Source: Bin55 sp965116055
GTDB taxonomy: Bacteria > Pseudomonadota > Gammaproteobacteria > Pseudomonadales > Azotimanducaceae
Direction of reading: 5' to 3'
Assembly: GCA_965116055.1 (NCBI GenBank)
Contig: OZ220466.1
Span: 1,674,001 to 1,738,000 of the forward strand
Length of the DNA: 64,000 nucleotides
Of the stretch, positions 9,414-18,105 are shown piece by piece (position 1 is the first letter of the stretch; each line of letters begins with the position of its first letter). The notes under the pieces were generated by a model. That model did not search any database, was not told where the DNA came from, and worked only from the letters and a program-made list of their open reading frames with translations. A program made the position numbers and the translations under genes.

Positions 9414-11876
9414 ATGAGATTGTGCCGGCGGTTACTTATCTGTATTGGTGTGGTCGCAATGGGGTCCTACGTTGTAGCCAGTGATGTTGGATTGACACCA
9501 GGCGACTTGACGCCTAAAGATCACGCGCTGCTTAATCAGTCGGTAGTAAAGCTCACGACAGACCATGCATCCGTCAGAGAAGGTTTGGACAGAAGTATTG
9601 ATCTTTGGGTAGAGTTAACGCCGCCGGTTGCTGAAGAAGTGCAAGTGCGATTAGCCATAGATGGCACGGCAACTGTGGGTCGGGATTTTGGTATTGATGA
9701 CTTAACGATTCATTTCAAACCTAATCAGAATAAGGCTCGCACACGCATTCAAATTTTTGACGATTGGATGCCGGAGGGTGACGAACGGATAACTGTTCGG
9801 GTTGCCGAGGTTTCATTGGCTAGCGCTTCAAACTCGGATGCATCTCTGGAAATAACACTTCAAGACGACAACGACCGGTTGCATAACAAAGAACTTGCCA
9901 CGGCACATGTGGATCTTTATATACGTGATTATGAAATTAGTTACGACCGAATTCTGTTAACAATCGTCCTCTACAACCAGGGGTTGCGAGCCTCATCGGC
10001 AACCGAAATGTCCATCTCGGTGGATGAGTGGCTTGCCCCGGGCCAGTTTAATCGCAACGTTGATGTTCTACCTGAGATTAGCGTACCGTCCATACGGTCT
10101 CTTAGATGGTTTAGTACCGAAGCGAGCATTGACCTCATGTATCCTCCTAATTCGATATATTGGATTAGGGTTAGTGCAGGTGCGAGTTCGGACTGGGTGG
10201 CGTTTGAGATGGACGAAGTTGGCCGCATAAAAACTCGCTGCGAACCACCACTTCAAAGACCTTCACGTGAAGGTGAGGATCCCTTATTCAATCATCAGTG
10301 GCCACTGCACAATGTTGGACAAGCGGCGTTTGCCGAAAAAGGGGGTAGTGCGGCTGAAGATCTAGGTATGACGTTTGTATTGTCATCGGAGTCGCCAACT
10401 GGCCGCGGCGTCAATGTTGCAGTCGTTGATACAGGTTTGGTGATCTGTCATCCGGATCTGGCGGCGAACATCGCAAACAATGGTTCGTTCAATTTCAAAT
10501 ATATGGATTCAGAGAGACCGTCTTGGTTCGGCGCTAGGTGGTCGGATCCTTATTTGCCAGATGTCGCTGGCGACCATGGCACGAGTGTAGCTGGAACAAT
10601 AGGCGCAATTGGAAACAATGGCATTGGCGTTCGTGGTGTTGCGCCTGATGTACGCTTATTTGGCTTCAATTATCTAGCTGAGCAATGCTGCGAGGAAGAT
10701 GCTTTAGGTGGTAGTAATTCGTATCCTGACTCCAGCCAAATAGATGTGTTCAATTTGAGTTACGGTGGCCGGTATGGCTCGCAATACAACGAACCTGACA
10801 ATTCAATCGTACGTTATGGCACGGCACAATTACGTGACGGTCTAGGTGCAATCTACGTGAAGTCAGGAGGCAATAGCTTTTTCACGTGTATTAATTCCAA
10901 CCATGATTTGCATGATGTTGTCGGTTGTAGGAATTCCCATGGTGACGGACTCAATGATCAACCATACGTTATTGCGGTGGGAACATTAAACGCGAACGGT
11001 GAAAAATCATCATACGCGAGCACAGGTAGCAACCTTTGGATTTCTGCACCAGCTGGAGATCGGGGCGAGCCAAAAACCCTAACCACCGATCAGATTGGAT
11101 TAAGTCGAGGTTATTCGTCTTATGGTAGCGACAGAATAACAAAGGATCCTAGTGCAGTGAATGGGGACTATAGAAGTGGCTTTCAAGGTTCATCCGCTGC
11201 GGCTGCGCATGTGTCTGGTGTGGTTGCGCTTTTGCTGGAAGAAGAGCCGTTGCTTACTTGGCGCGACGTGAAGCACATTTTGGCAAGCACTGCACGACGA
11301 CCAGCTGCGGATAAGACCCGTCATACGTATGTTCAGATAGCAATTGATGATTACTTGACGACCTTTTCCCGAGATTGGGTTACCAATGCGGCGGGATTCA
11401 GCTTCCACAATTATTTTGGGTTTGGCGCGGTAGATGTTGACGCAGCATTGTCGTTTCTTCGCAATGAATACAAACCGGATGGCCTAGGTAAACAAACGAG
11501 ATCGGACTGGTTTACCGCCACGAGGAACGTTGTTTATATACCGGACTACGATGGGGAGGGGCTTGTTCTTCGGCATTTCGTCGATTTACCGTCACGTGTC
11601 TCCATTGAAGCTGTGCAGTTATGGGTTGATATCCAACATGACTACTTGGCTGATCTGAGCATCGAATTGACATCACCCGAAGGTACACCCAGCATCGTAA
11701 GCCCGGCGTTCAATGACATGTTGGTCGGAGCCAGCGAGCTTAATTGGGTATTGCTGAGCAATGCGTTTTACGGCGAATCGCCACGAGGGATGTGGACCTT
11801 GCATGTAGTGGATGCAGCGATGGAAGATATAGGATATGTTGAATCTTGGGGTGTCCGTGTATGGTACGGAGAGTAA
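9414..11876 (+). CDS. Secreted subtilisin-family (S8) serine protease with Calx-beta and P domains
   Basis: This 820-residue exported protease begins with a signal peptide (residues about 1-23, LLICIGVVAMGSYVVAS). A Calx-beta repeat follows (about 45-155, GTATVGRDFGI and PEGDERITVRV), then a CARDB-like beta region (about 160-265). The S8 catalytic domain has Asp in VAVVDTG (near 338), His in DHGTSVAG (near 387) and Ser in GSSAAAAHVSG (near 594). A C-terminal P/homo-B domain (about 695-820, LSIELTSPEGTPS, WGVRVWYG) is kexin-like. The Ser motif is GSS instead of the common GTS, and the usual Pro after it is His. No internal prodomain is apparent; the preceding gene may supply it. Confidence 0.93.
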   Translation: MRLCRRLLICIGVVAMGSYVVASDVGLTPGDLTPKDHALLNQSVVKLTTDHASVREGLDRSIDLWVELTPPVAEEVQVRLAIDGTATVGRDFGIDDLTIHFKPNQNKARTRIQIFDDWMPEGDERITVRVAEVSLASASNSDASLEITLQDDNDRLHNKELATAHVDLYIRDYEISYDRILLTIVLYNQGLRASSATEMSISVDEWLAPGQFNRNVDVLPEISVPSIRSLRWFSTEASIDLMYPPNSIYWIRVSAGASSDWVAFEMDEVGRIKTRCEPPLQRPSREGEDPLFNHQWPLHNVGQAAFAEKGGSAAEDLGMTFVLSSESPTGRGVNVAVVDTGLVICHPDLAANIANNGSFNFKYMDSERPSWFGARWSDPYLPDVAGDHGTSVAGTIGAIGNNGIGVRGVAPDVRLFGFNYLAEQCCEEDALGGSNSYPDSSQIDVFNLSYGGRYGSQYNEPDNSIVRYGTAQLRDGLGAIYVKSGGNSFFTCINSNHDLHDVVGCRNSHGDGLNDQPYVIAVGTLNANGEKSSYASTGSNLWISAPAGDRGEPKTLTTDQIGLSRGYSSYGSDRITKDPSAVNGDYRSGFQGSSAAAAHVSGVVALLLEEEPLLTWRDVKHILASTARRPAADKTRHTYVQIAIDDYLTTFSRDWVTNAAGFSFHNYFGFGAVDVDAALSFLRNEYKPDGLGKQTRSDWFTATRNVVYIPDYDGEGLVLRHFVDLPSRVSIEAVQLWVDIQHDYLADLSIELTSPEGTPSIVSPAFNDMLVGASELNWVLLSNAFYGESPRGMWTLHVVDAAMEDIGYVESWGVRVWYGE

Positions 11877-12343
11877 CTCTAATGCCTCTCCTAACACTTG
11901 TTATTACATCCTACAGATTGCGTTTCCCCAATTCGTTTGTTGCAGTCAATTAGTCTGGTCTTATGCCGTTGCGGTCATGTTCGACTGTGTACCTGTTAAT
12001 TGATTGGATCCATTCATGACATCTTTATATTATTTGTTATAATGATTCACTCAACGAGATCATTGATTGCTGTTGCTGCCATACAGCCAGCTGAGTGCGA
12101 TGAGTCTTATGACCAAAACAACAAGAGGAATGTCATGACCCAGTGCCGGGCGACTAAAAGACGCATGGTGGTTGTGTCGGTAGGACCGTCAGGGTTGACT
12201 GTGGGTGGATCTATCAGTTCCACGTGCGAATTTGATCAGCCAAACTTGTCATTAAGGATTTGGGGGATTCAAGAATGATTGGGTAGCGTTCGCAATAATT
12301 CCAAAGAAATATATGGTATTGATCATAACAGAAGCATAAATTT
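11877..12343. other. Intergenic region upstream of the four-gene motor-like operon
   Basis: These 467 bases lack a convincing gene. A 92-codon open frame at 12000-12278 has no family resemblance and no good ribosome binding site. A TATAAT at 12038-12043, with a weak ATGACA about 16 bases upstream, could be a promoter reading into the next operon. No terminator hairpin was recognised after the protease. Confidence 0.35.
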
Positions 12344-13777
12344 ATGAACGAAGCCCCAACTGCCAAATGGGTAAAAATAAAAGGCTTTGACGTTTTAAAA
12401 GGCGAGTATATCCGTCTTAACTGTGACGACTGGCTCATAAATCACAAGATAAAGGAGGAAGGCGAGGAACGAGGCAAATTAAATCAGCCTAGTGCTGATG
12501 CGTCTTCGCCTGATGAGATGTATGAGAATATTCTCGCATGGGTCAATGGACGTGCACTTGACTGCAAGGAGAATGTTAAACAATACATTGGGGACAAACT
12601 TAAACATCTCACTAGTCTCAACGCTTGGTGGGATAGAAAGAGTACTGTACCAAAACTAGAAGCTTTAGCTAGGAACAGCTGTGTAAACCTAGAAAACCTT
12701 ACTGCCAAGTGCATTGATGGTCTTTTAGAACCGCGTACTGATTACGAGCAAGCCGAGCGCGATCTGAGAGAATTTTGCCAACTGCACCAACTATCTAGGC
12801 CAGCAGATTATCCGCCAACTCGAATAAACCATTGGCTGTGGATCATAGGTTTTCTGGTATTTGAGAGTTTTGCTAATGCTAACCTTTTGGGGAGTGTTGC
12901 TCCCGGCGGGGTAATGGAAGGGTGGATGATCGCACTTGCACTCAGCATTGTAAATGTTATTGCTGGGATTGGTGCTGGGTTGAGCTATCGATATACTCAT
13001 AAAAAGAAGCGTGTAACCAAGATTTTCTTCTATTGTTTTGTTGCTTTCTGGATTATGCTCGTATTGTTCTGGAACGCAGTGGCAGGACACATGCGAGATA
13101 TCTTCGCCGGCGCAGCAGACGCACAAGAAACTAGCAATCTTAGCAATCTAAATGTCGCATTCGCTGACGCTTGGGACACAATGATGGAACAACCCTTGCC
13201 TTGGGAAAGCATCCAATCAGCCGGACTTGCTGCTATTGGATTGGCCGTATTCTCTCTTACGGCGTATAAGCTATATACATCTGATGATCAATTTCCCGGC
13301 TATGGCCATAAGGATCGAACAGTTAAGCAGCTTAGTAAAAAATATCAAGATATGCTGGATCGCACACGTCAAGAGCTAAAAACGGCACGTGACAAGGTAA
13401 ACTCAGAGCTCGAAGATTGGGCGGCTCGCTATGATATCGAAAAGGCGGCACATAAAAACACGCTTGATGAAATATCAATGGTTATTAATACTTATTCTGA
13501 GAATCTTCGGCAATATAACTTGGATCTCCGTTACATCATCTCGGCTTATCGTACTGCAAACGAGACCACCCGTACGGAAGCAGTACCGAAATTCTTCAGT
13601 GTGGCACCAACGATCGACGAAGACCTACTTGAGCCCCCTGAGTTTGTAGAGCCCGAACATCCGGATTGGGGCGATATACCAGCAAAAGTGAAAGAAGCGT
13701 TAGATGAGGTGGCTGATACCTTTGAGAATCAATGGCAGCAAATTCCTAGATTAAGTGACATAAACAAGCAAACGTAG
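12344..13777 (+). CDS. Four-TM membrane protein with coiled coil, component of MotAB/ZorAB-like operon
   Basis: This 477-residue protein is not assigned to a named family. The polar helical N-domain (1-160) contains several Cys and Trp. Membrane segments fall at about 162-185, 193-215, 226-247 and 289-310. A charged coiled-coil region (about 325-400, QLSKKYQDMLDRTRQELK) and an acidic Pro-rich tail follow. Within the membrane part, polar residues E174, N178 and N204 stand out in the segments FESFANAN and ALSIVNVIAGIGAG. Buried polar residues of this kind are unlikely by chance. It is the first of four same-strand genes, with B starting 10 bases after its stop. Its role is unknown; scaffold or regulator of the downstream channel pair is inference. 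Confidence 0.7.
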   Translation: MNEAPTAKWVKIKGFDVLKGEYIRLNCDDWLINHKIKEEGEERGKLNQPSADASSPDEMYENILAWVNGRALDCKENVKQYIGDKLKHLTSLNAWWDRKSTVPKLEALARNSCVNLENLTAKCIDGLLEPRTDYEQAERDLREFCQLHQLSRPADYPPTRINHWLWIIGFLVFESFANANLLGSVAPGGVMEGWMIALALSIVNVIAGIGAGLSYRYTHKKKRVTKIFFYCFVAFWIMLVLFWNAVAGHMRDIFAGAADAQETSNLSNLNVAFADAWDTMMEQPLPWESIQSAGLAAIGLAVFSLTAYKLYTSDDQFPGYGHKDRTVKQLSKKYQDMLDRTRQELKTARDKVNSELEDWAARYDIEKAAHKNTLDEISMVINTYSENLRQYNLDLRYIISAYRTANETTRTEAVPKFFSVAPTIDEDLLEPPEFVEPEHPDWGDIPAKVKEALDEVADTFENQWQQIPRLSDINKQT

Positions 13778-13787
13778 CAATTGACAG

Positions 13788-14573
13788 ATGGGATCGGACT
13801 TTCAATTAGCAAAATGGCCATTGGCATTCCTCGCGCTCGCCGTCATCTTTGTGGCCGGGATATATCTAGTTGGCACTGATGTTCCAGACACTGATGAGAG
13901 ATCCTGCCCTAAGGATACGGGTCCAAGAGCTGCTACCGTGTTGTTGCTTGACACAAGCGACCCTTTAACTGCAAAGCACCAGGAAGAACTCAAGCGCCTT
14001 GTGGACCGGATTGGCTCGGAACTCGTCGCAGGTGAGCTCTTGGCGGTCTATGAACTGACCCAGGACCAAGGTGCCCCCAACAAGATAGTTGATATCTGTC
14101 GTCCATTCATCAACCCAAACGAGAGCGGCTGGCGAGATGAAATTTTTCGCGGTCGGTATCACCACATCCGAGATTGGAATCATTTTTCCGAAGAGCTTAC
14201 TCAATTATTCGCCAAGACAGAAAGTGGTTCGCAGAAAACTTCGCCGTTGCTAGAGACTATCGCGGTGCTTGCGGCTCGCCATGCGCAAAGCAAGCATGGG
14301 GACCAAGATTTCAGGGTTCACTTTGTCATTTTTTCAGATCTCTTACAGCATACTGAGCGCCTCTCGCATTACAAAGAAGACTATCCACATGCCAAGACTA
14401 TGCGTCGTTACGCGCCCGATCTCCTAACTGATTTAACAGGCGTAAGGGTAAGTCTCTTGCGATTAGCGCGGCCCGGCAAATCTCAGCAGTGGCAGACTCA
14501 AGACCACTATTACTGGTGGACTGAACTGATTATGGAGCAAGGTGGTACCATCGAAATGCAGGACTCAATATGA
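13788..14573 (+). CDS. Membrane-anchored VWA-like domain protein
   Basis: This 261-residue protein has one N-terminal membrane anchor (residues 9-28) and then a soluble alpha/beta domain. The strand VLLLDTSDP (51-59) and the later strand VHFVIFSDLLQHTE (177-190) are arranged like the first and fourth strands of a von Willebrand A fold. The DTSDP motif replaces the usual MIDAS DxSxS. A central SPLLETIAVLAAR helix supports the fold assignment. The metal site is therefore partial or altered. Two Cys (40 and 104) could pair if the domain is periplasmic; topology is not certain. It follows gene A by 10 bases and is separated from the channel gene by 240 bases. Confidence 0.65.
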   Translation: MGSDFQLAKWPLAFLALAVIFVAGIYLVGTDVPDTDERSCPKDTGPRAATVLLLDTSDPLTAKHQEELKRLVDRIGSELVAGELLAVYELTQDQGAPNKIVDICRPFINPNESGWRDEIFRGRYHHIRDWNHFSEELTQLFAKTESGSQKTSPLLETIAVLAARHAQSKHGDQDFRVHFVIFSDLLQHTERLSHYKEDYPHAKTMRRYAPDLLTDLTGVRVSLLRLARPGKSQQWQTQDHYYWWTELIMEQGGTIEMQDSI

Positions 14574-14813
14574 CCTTGTGTCACAACTTTGAAACAGATC
14601 ATTCTTTCAGTCAGAAATTTGAAAGTCGATTTTATTAGGTGTATCGCTAGGTGATCAGAAAGGATCAACTGCCCTCTCAGTTTCGCAATGTAATTTGAAG
14701 GGCACCTCTCAAAACCCAATTCCACTGACTATGATATATAGTAACCTATTGATTTTATTACTCTATCAGTTTAGATAATGAACTCGAAGATCAATTTTAG
14801 GAGGTTTTGAGGG
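14574..14813 (+). promoter_or_regulatory. Spacer with possible internal promoter and strong RBS for the channel genes
   Basis: This A+T-rich 240-base spacer splits the four-gene cluster into two pairs. TTGATT (14749-14754) and TAGATA (14772-14777) are 17 bases apart and could form a promoter. A near-perfect ribosome binding site AGGAGG (14799-14804) sits 9 bases before the GTG start at 14814, which supports this start. Confidence 0.4.
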
Positions 14814-16268
14814 GTGCCCAGAAGCAATGCCTTTTGGTTTGCCATTGCATTTGTCTTCGGTAGCCTGCTTGTCTGGTTTGCAAAGGACGCCGATAGTCAT
14901 ATGCTTGCGGCGGGTATTGCAGTATCTGTCGTAGCTCTATTGACGTTCTATTACATACGAAGCAATCAGAACACACGGGAGGAGCAAGCCGACAATGTTT
15001 ACTACCTTGGGCTCTTATTCACACTTCTTTCGCTTGCGTACGCGTTGTGGGATATCTTTGGAGATGGTGACAGTAAGGATGACATTAATGAATTGCTACG
15101 TAATTTTGGTATCGCCTTGGGTTCCACGATCGCTGGCATCGTATGCCGAATTCTTATATTGAATTGGCCTCGTCCTGGGGCGACGACCAACTCGGAATCG
15201 GCAATTTCTGCAGAAGACGCTAGAGACCCTCTTAGAGCTGGCGGTCAGGCACAGGAAGAGCTTTCTGATTTAGACGCAGAGTCCATGTTGCAGCTAGTTG
15301 CGAATGAAAAGCTTAAAAAGTTCTACTATCTTGTTAACGAGCTTATTCGCGAGTTCAATCTAAGTGTGAATGCACTCTCGTGGTTTCATAGAACTGTTAG
15401 AAACCATGCCAATGACGCGGAAGAGTTTTTGAAAGACTACAGTAAATCTTTAAAGCAAGAGAGCGATAAATTTGAGAGCCGCCTTCAAAGCAGTGCCGAA
15501 GCATTTACTGAGGAGCTCAAAGAGAAAGCGAACATTACGCTTAAAGAGGTCGGAGATTCCTTTGAATTTGTTTCAGCGCAAGCGAAAGTCCTACTAGAAA
15601 AACTCGGATCTGCACATGAAGATCATCTGACTAAAGTTCGCGCGACGACTCGTTCATTTGTTGACGAAGTACAATCAAAGAGTAACGATGAATTAGATAC
15701 GATATTACGACAACTCGGTATTGCCGCAACGAGAACACATTCATTAGTACAAAATGTTTCTGCCTTGCATGACCAAATGAATGGATTGTTGAATGAACTC
15801 GCATCTCACAGTTCTAACTTAGGTAGTGCAGGTGCGGTATTAGAGAGCAATGCCAATAAAGCGGGAAAGTCATTTGACCGGTTATCGGTGGATATTGGAA
15901 CATTTCAAACGGCGCTTCACGAAATTCATACTGGTGCAACAACATTGACGGGCACACTCAATTCAATGCGTGAACAGCAAGATCAAATCAAAAAAGTTAT
16001 GAATGTGGAACAAACTACTACGGCAGTGCAGCAGATCAATGAAACACTTCGCTCTATCGCCGATGAAGGGGCTAATGCAACCAAGTTTGTTAGAGACGGA
16101 GTAGATTTGTTTGAAGCGTTCGCGGCGAGTGCACGCGGATTAAACGAAGAAACAAGGCGCGCGATAGAAGCGCTTCAAAGTTTTGCCGATGTGGCGACAA
16201 AGCAGACTGAAATGTTTCAAAACGAAAAGCATTCTAAGTTATTGTTCTGGCGGCACAATCATGAATAG
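14814..16268 (+). CDS. MotA/ExbB/ZorA-like proton-channel subunit with long helical tail
   Basis: This 484-residue protein has four TM segments near the N-terminus: about 6-23, 29-48, 63-82 and 95-117. The third (YYLGLLFTLLSLAYAL) and fourth (NFGIALGSTIAGIVCRIL) resemble the two pore-lining helices of MotA/TolQ/ExbB proteins, including the small-residue G-S-T-x-x-G pattern. Residues about 135-470 are predicted almost entirely helical with heptad-like spacing. That is reminiscent of the long cytoplasmic tail of ZorA in Zorya phage-defence motors. The stop overlaps the start of the TolR/ZorB-like gene by 8 bases. The family call is by motif and topology, not by a database search. Confidence 0.7.
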   Translation: MPRSNAFWFAIAFVFGSLLVWFAKDADSHMLAAGIAVSVVALLTFYYIRSNQNTREEQADNVYYLGLLFTLLSLAYALWDIFGDGDSKDDINELLRNFGIALGSTIAGIVCRILILNWPRPGATTNSESAISAEDARDPLRAGGQAQEELSDLDAESMLQLVANEKLKKFYYLVNELIREFNLSVNALSWFHRTVRNHANDAEEFLKDYSKSLKQESDKFESRLQSSAEAFTEELKEKANITLKEVGDSFEFVSAQAKVLLEKLGSAHEDHLTKVRATTRSFVDEVQSKSNDELDTILRQLGIAATRTHSLVQNVSALHDQMNGLLNELASHSSNLGSAGAVLESNANKAGKSFDRLSVDIGTFQTALHEIHTGATTLTGTLNSMREQQDQIKKVMNVEQTTTAVQQINETLRSIADEGANATKFVRDGVDLFEAFAASARGLNEETRRAIEALQSFADVATKQTEMFQNEKHSKLLFWRHNHE

Positions 16269-17145
16269 CTATCGGCGGGGCGCTGTTCTTGGTTTAACCG
16301 TCGCCGAAGTATTCATTCTTCTTACGTTTTTGTTACTTTTCGCTTTTTTAGGATATGCTCGACAGCAAGATCAAGCCGATGTTATCAACGCTGATGGGAA
16401 TCCTCCCAGCGTGTGGGAACGGCCGGAGGACATAGAATCACTAACGAATGAGGTTCAGCAGGCACGGATAGCTGAGAAAGAAGCGAAACAAGCTCTCTCT
16501 GAAGTCAGACAGGCTCTGGCTGAGGCTAGGCATGAACTAAAGGAGACGGGAGGACGCTTGGAGTTCTCGGAATTACTGCGTCGTAAAGGCGAAGATCCCC
16601 CGTGTTGGTATCAAATTGTGCCGGATGGCGATGGCGGGAAGACACGCGAGTCAGCACGTTACGCATTTAATGTGGCGATATATGAAAACCATATTGAGCT
16701 GGCACAGAGAACACCGCCACCAGGTGGCGCTATTGATGATGGTGGTGGTAGTTATCAAGACGAGTGGGAACGACTACAGGTTGATAGATTGCCTTACGGT
16801 GTCGCGTTAACAGACAACGAATTTAACGAGGCTATTGAAAATCTCGTTTCTGCGGGTCGAAACCGAGAGGTACGTACTTATGCATGTAAGTTCTTCGTCC
16901 AGGTCTGGGATAAAACCCCTGACGGTGCGAAGAAAAGATGGAAGCATGCACACGACAGCATTATTGAAGGGTCGCTCGGTGCATATACGGTAAAGGATTT
17001 GGAATGGCCCGGCTCCAATGCTCAAGCTTCTGGAGACTGCGCCGTAGAAAACTCTCTTAGAATAGAACTAGGTAAATATCGCGATCTAGTTTCGATGGCT
17101 GGGGCAGATATTAGCGAAATCCCGCTATGTGATCCTACTGACTGA
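16261..17145 (+). CDS. TolR/MotB/ZorB-like one-TM channel partner with novel C-terminal domain
   Basis: This 294-residue protein is read from the ATG at 16261, overlapping the upstream channel gene by 8 bases. A longer upstream frame lies inside that gene and is not preferred. One TM helix (residues 9-31, GLTVAEVFILLTFLLLFAFLG) carries a single acidic residue, E16, where TolR, ExbD, MotB and ZorB carry their ion-binding Asp. A coiled coil spans about 55-105. The C-terminal 180 residues contain PPCWY (113-117) and a late Cys in YACKFFVQVWDKTP. They do not look like an OmpA-type peptidoglycan-binding domain. The two Cys might form a disulfide in the periplasm. Function in an ion-driven complex is inferred. 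Confidence 0.7.
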   Translation: MNSYRRGAVLGLTVAEVFILLTFLLLFAFLGYARQQDQADVINADGNPPSVWERPEDIESLTNEVQQARIAEKEAKQALSEVRQALAEARHELKETGGRLEFSELLRRKGEDPPCWYQIVPDGDGGKTRESARYAFNVAIYENHIELAQRTPPPGGAIDDGGGSYQDEWERLQVDRLPYGVALTDNEFNEAIENLVSAGRNREVRTYACKFFVQVWDKTPDGAKKRWKHAHDSIIEGSLGAYTVKDLEWPGSNAQASGDCAVENSLRIELGKYRDLVSMAGADISEIPLCDPTD

Positions 17146-17471
17146 ATACCAAATCATCCTGCAGTGCAGATTCCTTCTGGTGAATGCAGCCTTCCGGAAC
17201 CTGTCAACATCATTGAGACAGTGGTTGTTGTTATTTACTGTGCAGACTTCGGTGTAGCGGTTGGGTATGGCGGGTTAATCAGTATGTCATTGAAACGTTG
17301 AACTGCACAACGGACAGAACCACCCGTCCCCCTTAGGCACTCCTACACTATTTACGTTCTATTTGCAACATGCGACTCATATTACCGCGTTTAGTCAGGG
17401 TTATATAAATCCTAATCAAAAGACCGTAATTGCGAATGTGTATGTGGGTCTTGCTCTGTGACATGGCTTGC
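17146..17471. other. Intergenic region after the motor-like operon
   Basis: Between the channel-partner stop and the end of the carbonic anhydrase remnant there are 326 bases. No gene, T-run terminator hairpin, RNA gene or repeat was recognised. Confidence 0.4.
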
Positions 17472-17980
17472 CTAGCCTTCCGAATGCACTTCTTCGAGCT
17501 GGTCAAGGTCCACATCGTAAACGAAGCCGTGTACTTCAACTGTACAAGTTAAAAACGGATTCTGCTTCAACGCAACAATGGATCGGTCTACATTCTCATG
17601 TACATCCTTGAACGTTCCAAACTCGAAGTTCGGTTGTTCGCCAATCTCGCGTTTGGTTTCAACCTTGACTTCATCCTCCTTAAAAGTTTTCATATCACAC
17701 TTCGTATGCGGTATCAAGATGAATTCTATAGTATTCAGCAAACGCTGTGATATAATAAGAGATCTTAGAATATCATCCGTAATAATCCCGCCGGCGTTGT
17801 GCAAGATGTGTACGTCGCCTTCGCTTAAATTCAAGATGCGATAAGGATTGATACGCGTATCCATGCAAGTCTGCATGACTGTTTTGGTGCGGGGTTCGCC
17901 TATCCGAGGAGCGCATCACTAGTCGTTTTTGTGGCAAATCCTCTTGCCAACAAGCCATCTATTTCACTTTCTGAATTTAG
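17472..17980 (-). pseudogene. Beta-carbonic anhydrase, frameshifted near the N-terminus
   Basis: The intact part (134 residues) is clearly a beta-carbonic anhydrase of the short Rv1284-like type. CMDTRI supplies Cys and the Asp/Arg dyad, HNAGG is the usual loop, and HTKC supplies the His and second Cys zinc ligands. The typical HTDCGM is HTKCDM here. The expected N-terminal helix (EIDGLLARGFATK) is found just upstream in another frame. One missing base (or two extra) around 17903-17909 would join them as SDA-PRIGEPRTKTV. No usable start lies close to this helix. It is therefore either a pseudogene or a sequencing error; the zinc site itself is intact. Confidence 0.75.
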
Positions 17981-18105
17981 TCCCGTGGTCGTATAACACT
18001 GTAGTTGATGGCCCGGCAATTTTCGATATGTGGGCACAACGATGAATGTGCACGGATACCTTTTCCACTGTCTAGTCAATGCATTCGTAAAATCGCCAAA
18101 ATTCA

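Noticed and set aside
12000..12278. 92-codon plus-strand frame upstream of the four-gene operon
   Set aside because: No recognised family, no ribosome binding site and a random-looking composition; treated as intergenic.
12344..17145. Direct identification of the operon as a known Zorya type I, II or III system
   Set aside because: No ZorC/D/E/F/G-like effector gene is seen, and the B-subunit lacks an evident OmpA-type domain; only similarity to the motor pair can be claimed.
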